From Membranipora membranacea (lineage: Eukaryota; Bryozoa; Gymnolaemata; Cheilostomatida; Membraniporidae), in the NCBI GenBank assembly GCA_914767715.1, contig OU612066.1:15691001-15755000 (forward strand): a stretch of 64,000 nt of DNA, in the 5' to 3' direction. The notes under the pieces are model-generated. The model searched no databases. It saw only the letters and a list, made by a program, of their open reading frames with translations, and was not told the origin of the DNA. Below, one piece after another: positions 32,501 to 44,024 of this stretch (its first letter is position 1; each line of letters begins with the position of its first letter). The translations under genes and the position numbers were made by a program.

Positions 32501-35436
32501 AGTAGTTGACACTCTAGTTCACAGAAAGCCACTCCCATTCAAATCATGCTATTTTTACTTTGATATGTGTAAGTACCGTACATGTCACATATCTGATATA
32601 TTTACAGAGATCCGATGTTCACGTTTGACTTGAGTAGTTCAGTTGGTGATGTAGCCTGGGCCCCTTACTCATCTACAGTGTTCGCTGCTGTTACTGCTGA
32701 TGGAAAGGTTTGTTGCTCTGTCTTATAAGTATGACTGGGTAGTAGAGTGATATTTTTACCATTAGATGCCTCTCATTTACATTAGGACTGGTTCCATTTA
32801 CTTGAACAATACGTTTAGCACTTGATGTTATGATAACACTTGTATCTTTTTCTTTTGTCCATATGGTCTTGCCTAATATTTCAAGCTTTGAACCAAGATG
32901 ATGACGCCAACTTCAAGCTGTGAGAGGAAAACAGTATAAAAATATGATTTTTATCACATTTGTTATGATTGCTTTATAATTTTAGGTGTTTGTCTATGAC
33001 CTGAATATCAACAAATATGAGCCAATCTGTGAACAGTCAGTGGTAGCAAAAAAGAAGACCAAGCTCACTCACATATCCTTCAACCCGTATCATCCCATGT
33101 TAGTGGTAGGAGATGATAGAGGCTATGTGACAAGTCTGAAACTTTCACCTAATCTCAGGAAGATGCCAAAGGTAATATCTTTACACTCAATGACAACTTT
33201 ATCATAGATAGGTTATGACATTATGAATTTGTGACGGTTTCCTGGATCAAGTTATGTAACTGGTATGTTGGTATGTTGGAGCCATAGACTTCATATATGG
33301 TTTCAGTTTGGCACTTAGACACAGATAAAAAGTCATCCGGTTACTTGAAATATCTGTAGGCGAAGATTCAACCTTTCCATTGTTTCTAGCATAGTCAGAA
33401 TCTCTTTCAGAAACCCAAAGGGAACATGCTAACGGTATATTTACTGAATTTCTCTATCCATATAAGTCAAAGTCACACTTTTCGTTCTCGCAGATATCAC
33501 ATCTTTAAAGTTATTGCTTACTTCACTCAAACTTTCATCTCATTAAACTTTGAGCAACAAAAAGTCATAATTGCAATTTTCAATACTACAATATATAATT
33601 TACCTCCTTTGCATTGTGGGTAACTGGGAGTTATCCTTCTAATATCTGGGGCAGGATAACTCCTTGTTGATTTCATATGTTGGGACTTACTTCCCAAGCA
33701 ATTATTATTATTATTATATGCGATGCATGAGTGTAAACTTGTCTGTAGCGTGCCAACATCTGATTTCAAGCATGTCAGCGCCTCTTCTTTGAGTTGTTTG
33801 GCTCTTTTCCATCCAATCTGAATGCCATACCAAAAGGTTTTTATTTGAAAATGTATAAACTTTCTCATGAACTATCATTTCACCTTCTGTCATTCACAAT
33901 GTTGGTAATATTATGATACAGAGCTCAAATGCTACATTTGATCGACGAGCTAAGGGACAGGTAAAAAGCTAGCTTCTAGTACCAAAATGAACTGTCCATT
34001 GTGGCCTTTAATCAGCATAATCGTACTGTATCTTTACCTGATCGCTTCTTTCTTTAAAGTGTTTGTGAAGGAATCAGGTTTTTGGTATCAATCTGAGTTC
34101 TCAGTCTAATTTATAAATCTGCTATAAGGTTTTATTAACAGCAAGTGGCCAAGTTTCAACTGATTTTCGCTCAAAGTGAAGAATGAAAGGTACTAAAAAG
34201 GTACTATTTTATTTATAATATGGTTAAAATAGTACCTTTTTAGCACCTTCACATCTCAACTTTGAGTGACAATGAGTTGAAACTGGAAAACTTGACGTTA
34301 ATGAACCTTATAACAGATTTCTAAATTAAACTAAGAACTCCAGAATGATACCAAAACTTGATTCCTTCACAATCACTTTAAGCTTTCCTTCCTATTTCCA
34401 ATGATAGATACTGATTAATTAGCAGGGACCATGGTATTCTAATCGCATCCACCAAGTAGATTTTTCATTCACTTTTGGAAAAGATTCAGTGTTTATGGTA
34501 ACTTTTATGGTCCAGGACGAAGCCGGGACGGGAGCTACAGTCACAACTAGGGAATGCCATAGGAACATGATGAGCAGGAAAAGAAGTTATAACAGCTCTA
34601 TAATCTTAACACTGCAACAAAATATGACCTACTGATTCATTGATTATCCAAATGTCTCGTAATCCAAATTTCTGAATGGTCATCTAACTCAACTTTAGCT
34701 ACCTCATCCAAAGTTCAATGATAACCTGCCTTTTCTATAGAGATGATTATCTGAAGAGACAGATACGCTAATCTATTTTGCTGTATTACCCAAACCCCAA
34801 TGCTAGATCAGTTTAAACTGATAACCGCCTATACCCACCCCCTCACATCCTCAATTTCCACCAGGGTGAAGGATAATGTAATCAAGACGTTTTGATCGAG
34901 AAAAGTAATCTCGTTAAATACCTTTATTACTTGGTACCAGATGCCTCTACTGCCCCCTACCAAAGAATCTTGATTCTATGAGCGCTAAGCTGTATATATG
35001 ATGCCTCTATCTATCGTCCCTTGCAAAAGAATTGTGATTACTAGTGCAATAAACTGGGCATATGATTCTCAGTAGGGAACAATTTGCTAGGCTGCTAATG
35101 GTGAACGATTTAAAACAAAAAAATTTATCCTCTGGTTATCAGAGTCTCAACCATCTCAACAATATTTACGTTCAAATGCGCTTCTGTGGGCTAGCTTTTC
35201 TTACGATGGTGAAGGGTCATTTTATTCTGCTTACAACTTACTAATTTTTTCGATCTTTGTATTTTAATACTTTGATATTGTAATAATGTGCTTTGGATCG
35301 GGATAGTAATATATAATTGAAATATTTTCAGGCCAAGAAGGGACAGGTCGCTGAAATAACTCCAGAAGGAGAGATAGCCAAGATGGATAAGCTACTGGCC
35401 CTTGTCCGTGAACCGGATTCTGCAAAAAAGAGCTAG
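23578..35436 (+). CDS. DNAI1: Dynein axonemal intermediate chain 1, 16-exon path plus one alternative exon
   Basis: A WD-repeat intermediate chain of the outer dynein arm in motile cilia. Exons: 23578-23601, 24974-25009, 25730-25825, 26191-26398, 27347-27621, 28080-28142, 28518-28598, 28832-28916 or 29128-29212, 29692-29853, 30134-30324, 30848-30994, 31505-31592, 32115-32343, 32608-32707, 32986-33171 and 35332-35436. All are GT-AG and in phase; 691 aa (human 699). Seen: [63 protein letters not shown], and WD-repeat blocks such as [14 protein letters not shown] and VGDDRGYV. The N-terminus is Lys-rich and exon 5 is acidic. PolyA signal AATAAA at 35736. Confidence 0.95.
24522..24699 (-). other. 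Orphan exon-like segment inside DNAI1 intron 1
   Basis: A 178-nt open stretch on the minus strand has a possible acceptor (TTTCTAAAG) and a strong donor (AAAAG then GTGAGTAAG). It encodes about 59 residues including [21 protein letters not shown] do not recognise the protein and find no matching exons nearby. It may be a captured exon, one exon of a nested gene, or chance. Confidence 0.3.
28832..28916 (+). CDS. DNAI1: DNAI1 exon 8a (mutually exclusive)
   Basis: 85 nt, entering in phase 0 and leaving in phase 1. It encodes [25 protein letters not shown], equivalent to the human segment ending in [11 protein letters not shown]. Joining it to exon 8b would make GAG TGA, an immediate stop. Confidence 0.85.
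29128..29212 (+). CDS. DNAI1: DNAI1 exon 8b (mutually exclusive)
   Basis: 85 nt with the same phases as 8a, 211 bp downstream. It encodes [25 protein letters not shown]. The C-terminal half is nearly identical to 8a and the first third differs. Either exon splices in frame to 29692; skipping both also breaks the frame. Confidence 0.85.
30645..30800 (+). mobile_element. U2-snRNA-headed repeat, copy 2
   Basis: It shares CCTATTGGCTAA..TCAAAGTGTCAC and the downstream body with copy 1 (6480-6680), but has lost part of the U2-like head (CGCTTCTCGG) and some internal sequence. It lies in the DNAI1 intron before exon 11. Confidence 0.65.
34044..34393. mobile_element. Foldback element in the last DNAI1 intron
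   Basis: Two inverted arms of about 165-170 bp meet near 34205-34225. The left arm has GTGAAGGAATCAGG and GGTACTAAAAAGGTACTATT; the right arm has the complements AATAGTACCTTTTTAGCACC and TTGATTCCTTCAC. No ORF. Confidence 0.75.
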
Positions 35437-35735
35437 AACCTTCCATCATAACTCAATGTGTCTCATGAGAGAAAGTTTGGGCACCAGTGTGTGTCAACAT
35501 GTCGTTAGAACTTTTCATGCTATCTGTGTGCTCTAAACAAGGAGTGTCTCTAACTCCTTGCTCTTAACACATGTACAGCGATGACAATCCATGCAAGTAA
35601 GAAGAGATGAGAAATTACTGAATTTTTTGGTCCACTATTTATTGGAGTATCAGATATATATATATTATAAATTGTAATCCTCATCTCATCCCATCACTAA
35701 ATAATTAATTATGTTCCTTTTTCATTTTGTATCAG

Positions 35736-35741
35736 AATAAA
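35736..35741 (+). terminator. DNAI1 polyadenylation signal
   Basis: AATAAA 300 bp after the DNAI1 stop codon. Confidence 0.6.
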
Positions 35742-38700
35742 AATATTGGTGAAATGAATCTTTGGTCTTTGCCCAAATCACTTTGCTTTGTATTGAATAG
35801 GAAGCACCACTCACAATGGATATGACTTTCTTTGGTTTCATGAAAATTTGGTAATGTTCATAAAAAACCTCAATGGTAAAAAACTACTGGTGTATAATGA
35901 ATAGTTTATTTATTTGGTTTATCACGTCCATAAATTAAATTAATATTGCAGTTTATAATACATTTAGGTGGTGAAACTCAAGTTGAATGCATGTGTCAGG
36001 TATTCAAGATGAGAAATGGCTGTCTACATTTAAAAGGCCATCTGCCAAATTGTGTGCCCTCAAAAAGAAGATATTCAAGTTCTAAAAAAGACCAACGCCA
36101 GTTCTGCCCTAATTATTGAATTTGAAGCCTTTCAATTTATGACAGTTTGTTGGGTCCAAATAAATGCTTCATTAAAAATACTGTGAATCCATTTTAAATC
36201 ATTTTTAGGGATGCTCCTAGTTTTGTGGCATACCATCATCATCAACGACAGCAACAGCAGCCCACCTAACACCAAAAATAATCAACTAAATAATTAAATA
36301 AATGGACAATCCAAAATGATAATTCAATGATATTCATCCTAACATCAGAAGCTGGTGTAACTAGTGAATAGTTGAACAGTGTTTCGTTGATAGATGTTCT
36401 TTCTTTAAGTTTCCACAAACGGCACAATAGTTACTGATTATCTCTGCACAATTATTTTTTTACCATTTAAGCAGTCTATTTCATTTCAATAGCCGATCAT
36501 GATTTCCGAATAGTGCCAAACAAAGAGGAAAAGGAAAAAAGAAAGCTTGAGAATGAAGATAAGTTAGAATTTGTCATCTTTCTATATTATCTGTAAGAAT
36601 TTCCAGCGTATCAAGTTATTATTCGCTGATCGTGTGGCAGTCGGGCGGGGGTTGGGGATCTGGCAAGAGTCTGGAGGTTCAGGCTATTACTAGCCATATT
36701 TTATCTGCTACAGACACTTAGGGTCAGCAGTTTGTTGTGTATGACCAACATTCAGTCACGGACTAATTATTATAATGGAGCTTCCATGCTGAGCTCTTAA
36801 AACAGCACAAGCAGACTGCTCTGACACTCGATGGCGTGCTACGCCCTAATAGATGTAGGTTGTTATGATCATCTTGTTCAAGTCACCGCCCATTATCATG
36901 CAATAGATCTTTAGATCTGCCATACTAATTATCAGCTTCGAAGCCTCTAAACTCAAAAGAGCTATAAATGTTTAAATAGCTGGTAAGAGAGTTGATTTTT
37001 TGCCTCATTAATGCCTTGATAGAAACATACTTCAACCTACACTTTAAGGTTTCAGTCGGTCATATCAGAGAGGGTGGGGCCCTCCCTGGTCATATCAAGT
37101 TCAAAACAAAAACTGTTAGTCATCGTGCTGTTTTCTTGAGATTTCGGATGATTCTGAACAGGCAATAAATAAACATGCAAAAAAGTTCATTCAACTCGTG
37201 GTCATGGTTACTGTCTGGTGTCTGATTTGAAAAACAAACAGTGACAACGCAAGAATATCATCGCAAAGTAAGAGCTAGTCCGTACAATTATAATAACTCA
37301 ATGGTAGCTTATGAGGGAAAGTTTTGACATTGTGTAATATCAATTTCTTTACCATCTAATTTAGTTGGTTTCCATCAAACGATCAATTTTCCATGTTAAT
37401 ATGGAATTCTATTAATATGAAATCTATTCGCTGAACAGATCCAATAATAGTTATATGGTCAACTTAGGCTGCAGCTGTTTCAAAAGGCCAACGTCAAGGG
37501 TGAAAAACACTGAGGTATAAACCATTAATCAAATTATTGTTATCCAGCTTCTTAATCAGACAGACATTAGTGCTGCTCTGGTCGTTATCACTGGGTCTAA
37601 ATAAATGTGCACATGTTGCACATTGCATGTTGCACCCATTCCTTTCAACCACAGACGGCTGTGGTTGATAATTATATATATATACTTTATTATTGCTGAT
37701 CAAAGTCAATGACAAATAAAGATGATGCATAAATAAATAAATAAAAACAAAGCAGTCGGGTGTATTTATTAAAAATATCATTTTCTATAGAAGGGTGGTC
37801 TCGGGCTTCCAAAGATATTTTGCACGGATGATTCTCATATTCCTTAACCTTTGCAATATATCGAAAACAAAGAGTATCAAGATGTATTTTTAGCTCTTCG
37901 AGCTTTTAGCCCGAGTAGAGTTTGGGCTCTGGTGGTACGGTACATACAACATATATACTGTATGCAAAATTCAGATGTATTGTAAAATAGTATCCCAACA
38001 AAGTTACTGATTAACCCTGCCAAAACGAATATTTTATTACTTCTGTGGGAAATTCCAGCCTAACATATTAATACCTTCTTTGTGCTTCAAGTCAGCATTG
38101 TGATTAGTATGACCATGCATTCATTGTTTTAATTGAGTTGAGATGCTGACATCTCGCGCCTGTAAAACCTGGTTTCAACTAAGGCTCTGCACATGAAAGA
38201 GTATACACAGAAATATATGCCTCGCTCAAGACTTCAACTTATTCATAAAGAAAAATATTTTATTTGGATATCTCCTCCTTAATTTAAAATGTCGCTTTTC
38301 TTCTGTGGGTCCTCTGTTTGCCTTTATATTGTCTGGTAATTTTCACATAACATTGGATAGATTTCATATAAATATATCGGCTATCTGTGCTTTGTGACAA
38401 GCTAATCTCACCTTTATGCACAGAGCACAGGATCAAAAACAGCTCAAGTTTGAAATCATAGTGGCACATCAATCAATGGACAGTGGAGGTACTGGATAGT
38501 GCTATCAAGCACTCTCGAACCAAGCTTTTTAGCGAAATTGCGGCGGTGGTATTATTGCTATAGTTTTGATCAAAATTTACAGGAAAATTGATACATCAGT
38601 TCAGATTTTCATTTAAATTTTGCCTTTGTGAGTTTCAAGAGTTTCTCAGAGGTGTATTATATATAATTATAATAACTGTATGAACTTTCAGCAGATCGAT

Positions 38701-39013
38701 ATTGAGGTTTGTGACTGATCAACATACGCATTATTTGGGAACACATGGCAGTAAAACCTGCCAAAACAACAAGAACAAAAATTTTTTTCACACCGGTAAA
38801 GCTATCACAGATAAAAGGAGGGAGGAAAATTAAACCTACTCATGTATTTTACATGTGGGAGATGAAGACATAGTATTCTTCTTTGAACTTAACAGCTGTG
38901 ACGGTGTTGCATAAATATAAATCTTTGGAATACATTACATGCCGTATGTGTTATGATTAAAATCCGTTAAAAGGTTTATAAGATTTTCATATAGTAGCCT
39001 ACTTACTGAATCT
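35742..39013. other. Intergenic, AT-rich
   Basis: About 3.3 kb without a recognisable exon, RNA gene or intact transposon. Short inverted repeats (for example AACCACAGACGGCTGTGGTT near 37650) and AT microsatellites occur. If the adjacent Gypsy copy had an integrase and a 3' LTR, I do not see them here. Confidence 0.45.
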
Positions 39014-40251
39014 TTATTTATTGTGACATAGTTTTGGAAAGATAAGATGACGAGTAGTGGCCCTACTGTAATAAGCTATTGGATGTAGTTGGTGATCTGG
39101 TGGAGGTTTTTGGCATAGCTGCGCACCTAAAGCATGGATACTAGCGTCGGCATAGAGGTAAAATGGCTCACCCCATACTGGATGGACGAGACATGGAGCT
39201 TGGGTTAGTTTTTGTCTGAGGTAAGTGAATGCTGTTTGTTGGGCATCCCCCCCACACCCAATCACCCTCGATTGATTCTTTCTGTAGCAGTTTATACAGT
39301 GGTTTAGCATGGTGCGCATAATTCTCTATATACATGGAGTAGAAATTGAATGCACCTAGTACTCTACGCAGGCTTTTCAGGTCTTTAGGTCTTTCTAGAC
39401 TGAGAAATTTTGATACATTTGACTGTGATGGTTTGACCCCATCCTTAGAATATTCATGACCCAGATATGTGACCTTTGACTGAAGCCAGTTGCTCTTTTC
39501 CCCGTTTATTTTGATACCTACGGCCATCAGTCTATCTATTACTGCTCCCAGCTCCCACCCGCTGCATATGTTTTTGTACATTGGTTTCAGATGCTATTAG
39601 AATGTCATCCAGAAAACAGAAAATCTCAGGGTATTCCAGGTTTTGTAGAATACAGTTCATAGCCCGTTGAAAGACACTGGGGCTATTTTTCCACCCAAAC
39701 ATGAGTACCTTAGGCCTAAAAACACCAGAACTTGTTATGAAAGCACACTTGTCCATATCGGACTCACAGTCTAAAGCTAACTGATAGTAGGCTTGTGTTA
39801 TATCTAATGTGGTGAATAGTGGCGTGCCTGCTAGGACATCGCGCACGGTTTCTTGAATGGGTAGTGGATAGGCTAACGCCTTGGTTTTGGCATTGAGTGC
39901 TCTATAGTCTTGGCATATCCTAAATCCTCCAGTTTTCTTTTTAACGACCACAACTGGGGCACACCAAACAGCATTACTCGCTTTTTCAACAATGCCATGA
40001 TTGATAAGCTGTCGTATATGCTCATCCACATCCTGTTTTTGTGAATGAGGTACTCTGTATGGTTGTTTGTGGATTGGTATATCATCAGTAGTCGGGCATA
40101 CTTCCCCAGTTAATCCATGCACCCTCCCAAGATCCATGGGATGTTTTGAAAATACGTTTTCCCTAGTACGTAAGACGTCTAAAAATGATTCCTTGTCTTC
40201 TGTTGATACATCTGATTTTGAGAGGTCTATTTTTGAGATCAGGTCATTCAA
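39014..40251 (-). pseudogene. Gypsy pol: reverse transcriptase and partial RNase H, frameshifted
   Basis: First frame (40251-39532): GGFRICQDYRALN, TTLDITQAYYQL and FCFLDDILI (the F-x-DD box). A second frame (39581-39168) has the KVTYLGHE..DGVKPS thumb/connection segment. A third (39319-39014) has the RNase H start YLYADASIHALGA and ends soon after. The LPFGL-type motif is degraded to MFGWKNSP. Not functional. Confidence 0.9.
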
Positions 40252-40438
40252 AATCTGGGGTTCTCCACAGTTTTCACTTATGTTTAGTGCATTTATTTCT
40301 ACACTTGTAGGTAGGCTAGAAATAACTCCTATGGGGTCTGGGCCTATACCATAAGATCGTTGTTGCCAGTATTTATAAATTGAAGTCGTATGTAACCAGG
40401 CCTGTTCAGTGCCGCAGCAGTGACAATATCACTATGAA

Positions 40439-41122
40439 TCATAACAGGCTCGTATAAGAAACATGTTGCATGAGGCTTCCATGTGTGCTTGATCGAAAAT
40501 GAATCATACGCCTGCACTCCTCAAATGTGGTTAAAACATGTTGATACTTTGATGATTTCCGGTGATTTTCATGGAAAAATCCAGCCATTGTTATAATCGT
40601 TGTTTCGATGGTTTTGCACAGATGGGCCTCAGACTCGTATTGGATCAGATTTCTCTTAAAGACAGTGATATCTACCTGTCTGGGCTCAGACACGGGGGCT
40701 GGTATGGAACACGTGACATTATTGGAAATGGAGAATCGTCCAATCGGGTGGGTGGTCCTACATACCATCGGACTTCCATTAACCCCTGCAAATAGAAACA
40801 TAGCAGCCAGAAACACAGTAACAATGTTAAACAATCCTGTTGTGTGTCTAGTCATAGAGCATCGCTTTCCACTGCATGGCAGTTTGTTACATTTAACATT
40901 TTCATGTTCTGTTCTTAGTTGTGGTTCGTATTGAGTTATATGTTCAGTATCACTTTCGGTTATACGTTTGGTTTCAGGTTTCGCCTCATAATAAGGTTCA
41001 GGTTTAGATACAGGCTTACTTACGGTATCATCTGTATCGTCACTTGAGAGATTTCCACTCTCAAGTACTGAAAACATGGAGAATGGTAATATGACAGGGT
41101 TGTTAGATGCTGTAGGCACCAC
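40439..41122 (-). CDS. Env-like ORF between gag and pol of the Gypsy element
   Basis: A 227-codon ORF in continuous frame from the gag zinc-knuckle end. It has an acidic/Ser-rich first half, then a hydrophobic membrane-type segment (FNIVTVFLAAMFLFAGVNG) followed by a Cys-containing ectodomain-like stretch with an N-glycosylation sequon (NVTC). This is the layout of a signal sequence plus the N-terminus of a surface glycoprotein. Retroviral-type env normally lies after pol, so the position is unusual. It may be a deletion product. Family not recognised. Confidence 0.5.
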   Translation of the reverse strand: MVPTASNNPVILPFSMFSVLESGNLSSDDTDDTVSKPVSKPEPYYEAKPETKRITESDTEHITQYEPQLRTEHENVKCNKLPCSGKRCSMTRHTTGLFNIVTVFLAAMFLFAGVNGSPMVCRTTHPIGRFSISNNVTCSIPAPVSEPRQVDITVFKRNLIQYESEAHLCKTIETTIITMAGFFHENHRKSSKYQHVLTTFEECRRMIHFRSSTHGSLMQHVSYTSLL

Positions 41123-41154
41123 GCCCTGTCCAGACTGATTATAATTGGTGACCT

Positions 41155-42480
41155 GACCTTGATGTCCGCTTGGTCGTTCAGGACAATCCCGTATTAGGTG
41201 TCCAGCCTGATTACAACCCCAACAGACAGAATTACTGAATCTAGGTTGTCTAGGTCTATAGTTTCCACCATAACTATTTTTATTTGATCTACTGTAACCA
41301 TTACTGCCATAGTTTGGATTGCCATAGTTTTGGTTGCCATAGTTTTGGTTGCCATAGTTGGGGTTTCCATAGCTAGGGTTTCCATAGTTGGGTTTCTACT
41401 ATTTGTATTACGTCTAGAATTGTTCCTAGGAGGTCCCAAATGTACAGGCTGAGGTTGTGACCTCATATTTTGCACCTCTAGTTGGGTTTGAGCTAGCTGC
41501 TGCACAGTGTTATTCATGAGCGCAGTCAAACTAGCAATAGCGGACGTATCTACACTGTGAGATTTTCTTTTAGATTTCTTTCTTTTCTTTTTTTCGTCAT
41601 CATCACTATATGTGTCATCTGATGACGATCCACTTACATCACTCAGGTTTGCCTCTACATTCTCGGCCGCCTTCCTGAGGTCACTAAGTGACTTTTCATG
41701 TAGCATTGATATTTGTAATCTAATAGATTTTCGAAGGCCGTCTTTAAATTTAGCTCTGAGAAAAGGTTCATTCTCGTCGCAAACCTCAAAATCTACTGCC
41801 TTGAGTACTCGTTTATAAAAGCTTTGCACGGATTCAGCCTTCTTTTGCTTTAGGCTTTGGATTTTCATTGCTACTTTGTCTCGGGCATGGACACCCCCAA
41901 ATGAATTTCTAAGTATCAACAAGGCCGCCTCAAAATCAATATCGTTATCTGCGGCTAAAGCACGCCGCAGACAAGCTTTTGGCTCATCTAGTAAATATAA
42001 AGCAAGTACAGGCACTTTATTTTCGTCAGGCACATCTAAAAAGTCCATCTGTTGTGTTATGGATCTTACAAAAGACTCGAGGGATCCGCTGCCGTCAAAC
42101 TTTTTGACATTTAATTTTGTAAATTCATATAGCGGCATAACCCTTCCCCTGTGGATACCCTCCCTTAACTCCCCAATACCACCCTGTTGGACGGCAAGCT
42201 GATCCCTCTGATCGTTTAATCTCTCATTTATTTCAGCATGCAAACGCTCAATGGTCCGTTGCTGAGCCCTTACCTGTTCCATGGCCTCGTCAGCTCTCTG
42301 CTGCGCTGCTTCTGCCGCCATGCTCTCCTCAGGTCGCTCAGCCAACGGTTGATCCTGCCTCCGTCTTGTGAGTCGCAGTATCTGAGAGCCTAAGACGTAC
42401 TCACCTGGTGGGTACCTCGTGCTAGGTCTACTCTGTCTTTTTGAAGTTTTGATAAAATTTGTGCCACTAATACATAACAA
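41155..42480 (-). pseudogene. Gypsy gag: capsid region plus CCHC zinc knuckle, frameshifted
   Basis: Coiled-coil N-terminus (Glu/Gln/Arg-rich), then a capsid-like domain (FDGSGSLESFVRSI..., SVQSFYKRVLKAV) and a Lys-rich stretch. Next comes a 15-bp tandem repeat encoding NYGN-x units (41283-41395). Just downstream in another frame lies a CCHC knuckle CWGCNQAGHLIRDC. The frame change near 41395 breaks gag. Confidence 0.8.
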
Positions 42481-42610
42481 TTTTTGCTATGAGAGAGATG
42501 GCACGAAACATGCAATCAATTTATCTTCACAACAACGCATGTTTACTCTCAGTTGACAATCCATTTAACAAAAATTAAAATTAAAATTAACTCAATCCAC
42601 CATCTCCTCA

Positions 42611-42631
42611 AAATTAGTGCTGCCACCAATT
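42611..42631 (-). other. Putative primer-binding site and 5' LTR edge
   Basis: On the minus strand a sequence ending ..CCACTACA is followed by AT and TGGTGGCAGCACTAATTT. The TGG start two bases after a CA-ending LTR is the usual Gypsy layout. The tRNA primer was not identified, and the other LTR boundary is unclear. Confidence 0.3.
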
Positions 42632-44024
42632 GTAGTGGGTAGGCACCCTTAATGATGGTGGGACCGTTCCACCTTTAAACAAGTAGCACGGCCAGCGCAG
42701 GGCGCACCAAGTATTGAGTGATGGTGATTTCTTACATGTTTCTCATTATTGATACTCCTAACTAAATTAAATACTCAAGTTGAATTGCAGCGATGATTCC
42801 AGTTTAATTATTTTTATGATAAGAGACAGACTCCTAACACATAAAAATGTACCCAATAAAAAATATTTACTCTAGAAATAAAAACGGTCTATTTACTCAA
42901 TTTAAAATGGTTAATAATAACCAGCGCACTCCGGAATCTTCTCAAACAGTACGTGCATCGGTTTATATACAGCAGGATTAACATATAAAAAGTATAATAT
43001 ATACATATATATATATATCCTAACTAAGGCCGAGGGTGGTACATCAGTCAGACCGGGCATATAATACGGGGACAGGGCAACAGAACAATTTATTTTCATA
43101 AATGGCAAATGAGGCAAACATACATTAGAGTGAAATTGTTTATGGACAGTCTGGCATGCACTTGCAAACCGTTGCAGAGTAGATTGCATGTTTTCCAGCA
43201 CCGTTGGTAACCGGTGAAAATTATATAATAATAATATTTTACTCAGTATTTTCTCTGAGTCTAAAAATAGATTTAATCGGTTAAGTTCTCTAGAAATTAC
43301 ATAATTCGTCTGGCAGAATTTTGAATACCAAGGAGTTGTGCTACCTCTTGTCTAGTATCATTACACTGACAAGAAATATATAGATAAATATAGAAAGATA
43401 GAAATAGGCATAGACAAGATAGACAGATATAGACAAATATAGAAAAATATAGACAGACATTAACACCTAAAGACAGATATATAGTTAAGCAGATATATAC
43501 AGAAATAGACAGACAGTTTAACATGATATTCAAATGTCCTCATTTTGTAACATTAGTTAATATCGAGCTTCTCAAACCATCTGCTGATACTGAAAGTTTA
43601 TTCTAATAAGCCAAAAAATTCCAAATCAATTTTTGTTGGCAAGCATGGAACTTCTTTAGATGACATTTAACCACTGGTACAACAAAATTGATAAAAGTAG
43701 AATGGGAAAAATATCGTTGAGAAATAAGTAAATAAAAAGAAATAGATCATACATGCCACTAAGCTGATGATTGACTTGTATGATGAAAGGTACATGGATC
43801 ACATACATAGAAACACATGCATCAAGTTAGATATATGATTTTTTACATCAAATAGACTGCCAATAAAAGTGTAAAAAAAAAAAAAATCATGTAATCTTAT
43901 GATGTTAGTTTAATTGTTGGAGCTGCATGGTTGGTTAGGAACAGGTGCTTGGGTAATGTGAGCATTATTGATGGGGATATTTAAAGTCTCAACATTTTAA
44001 GCTACGCAGAATCCATTTTAATTT
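42632..44024. other. Intergenic; possible LTR remnant and microsatellites
   Basis: It probably includes remains of the Gypsy 5' LTR (a minus-strand AATAAA lies near 43095), an AT tract at 42990-43018, and an ATAGACAGAT-type microsatellite at 43375-43515. No exon recognised. It precedes the 3' end of the nucleotidyltransferase-TPR gene. Confidence 0.4.
43375..43515. repeat. Tetra/hexanucleotide-like microsatellite (ATAGACAGAT)
   Basis: Imperfect tandem runs of ATAGA, ATAGACA and AGACAGAT over about 140 bp. Confidence 0.75.

Larger units (their letters stand above)
39014..42631 (-). mobile_element. Decayed Ty3/Gypsy LTR retrotransposon
   Basis: Minus-strand order: a possible LTR edge and primer site (42611-42631), gag, an env-like ORF, then reverse transcriptase and the start of RNase H. 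No protease or integrase found, and no downstream LTR. Frameshifts separate the gag core from its zinc knuckle (near 41395) and break pol (near 39560 and 39250). A relic copy. Confidence 0.85.

Noticed and set aside
39014-42631. Intact, active Gypsy element
   Set aside because: Several frameshifts, no protease or integrase, and no second LTR found.
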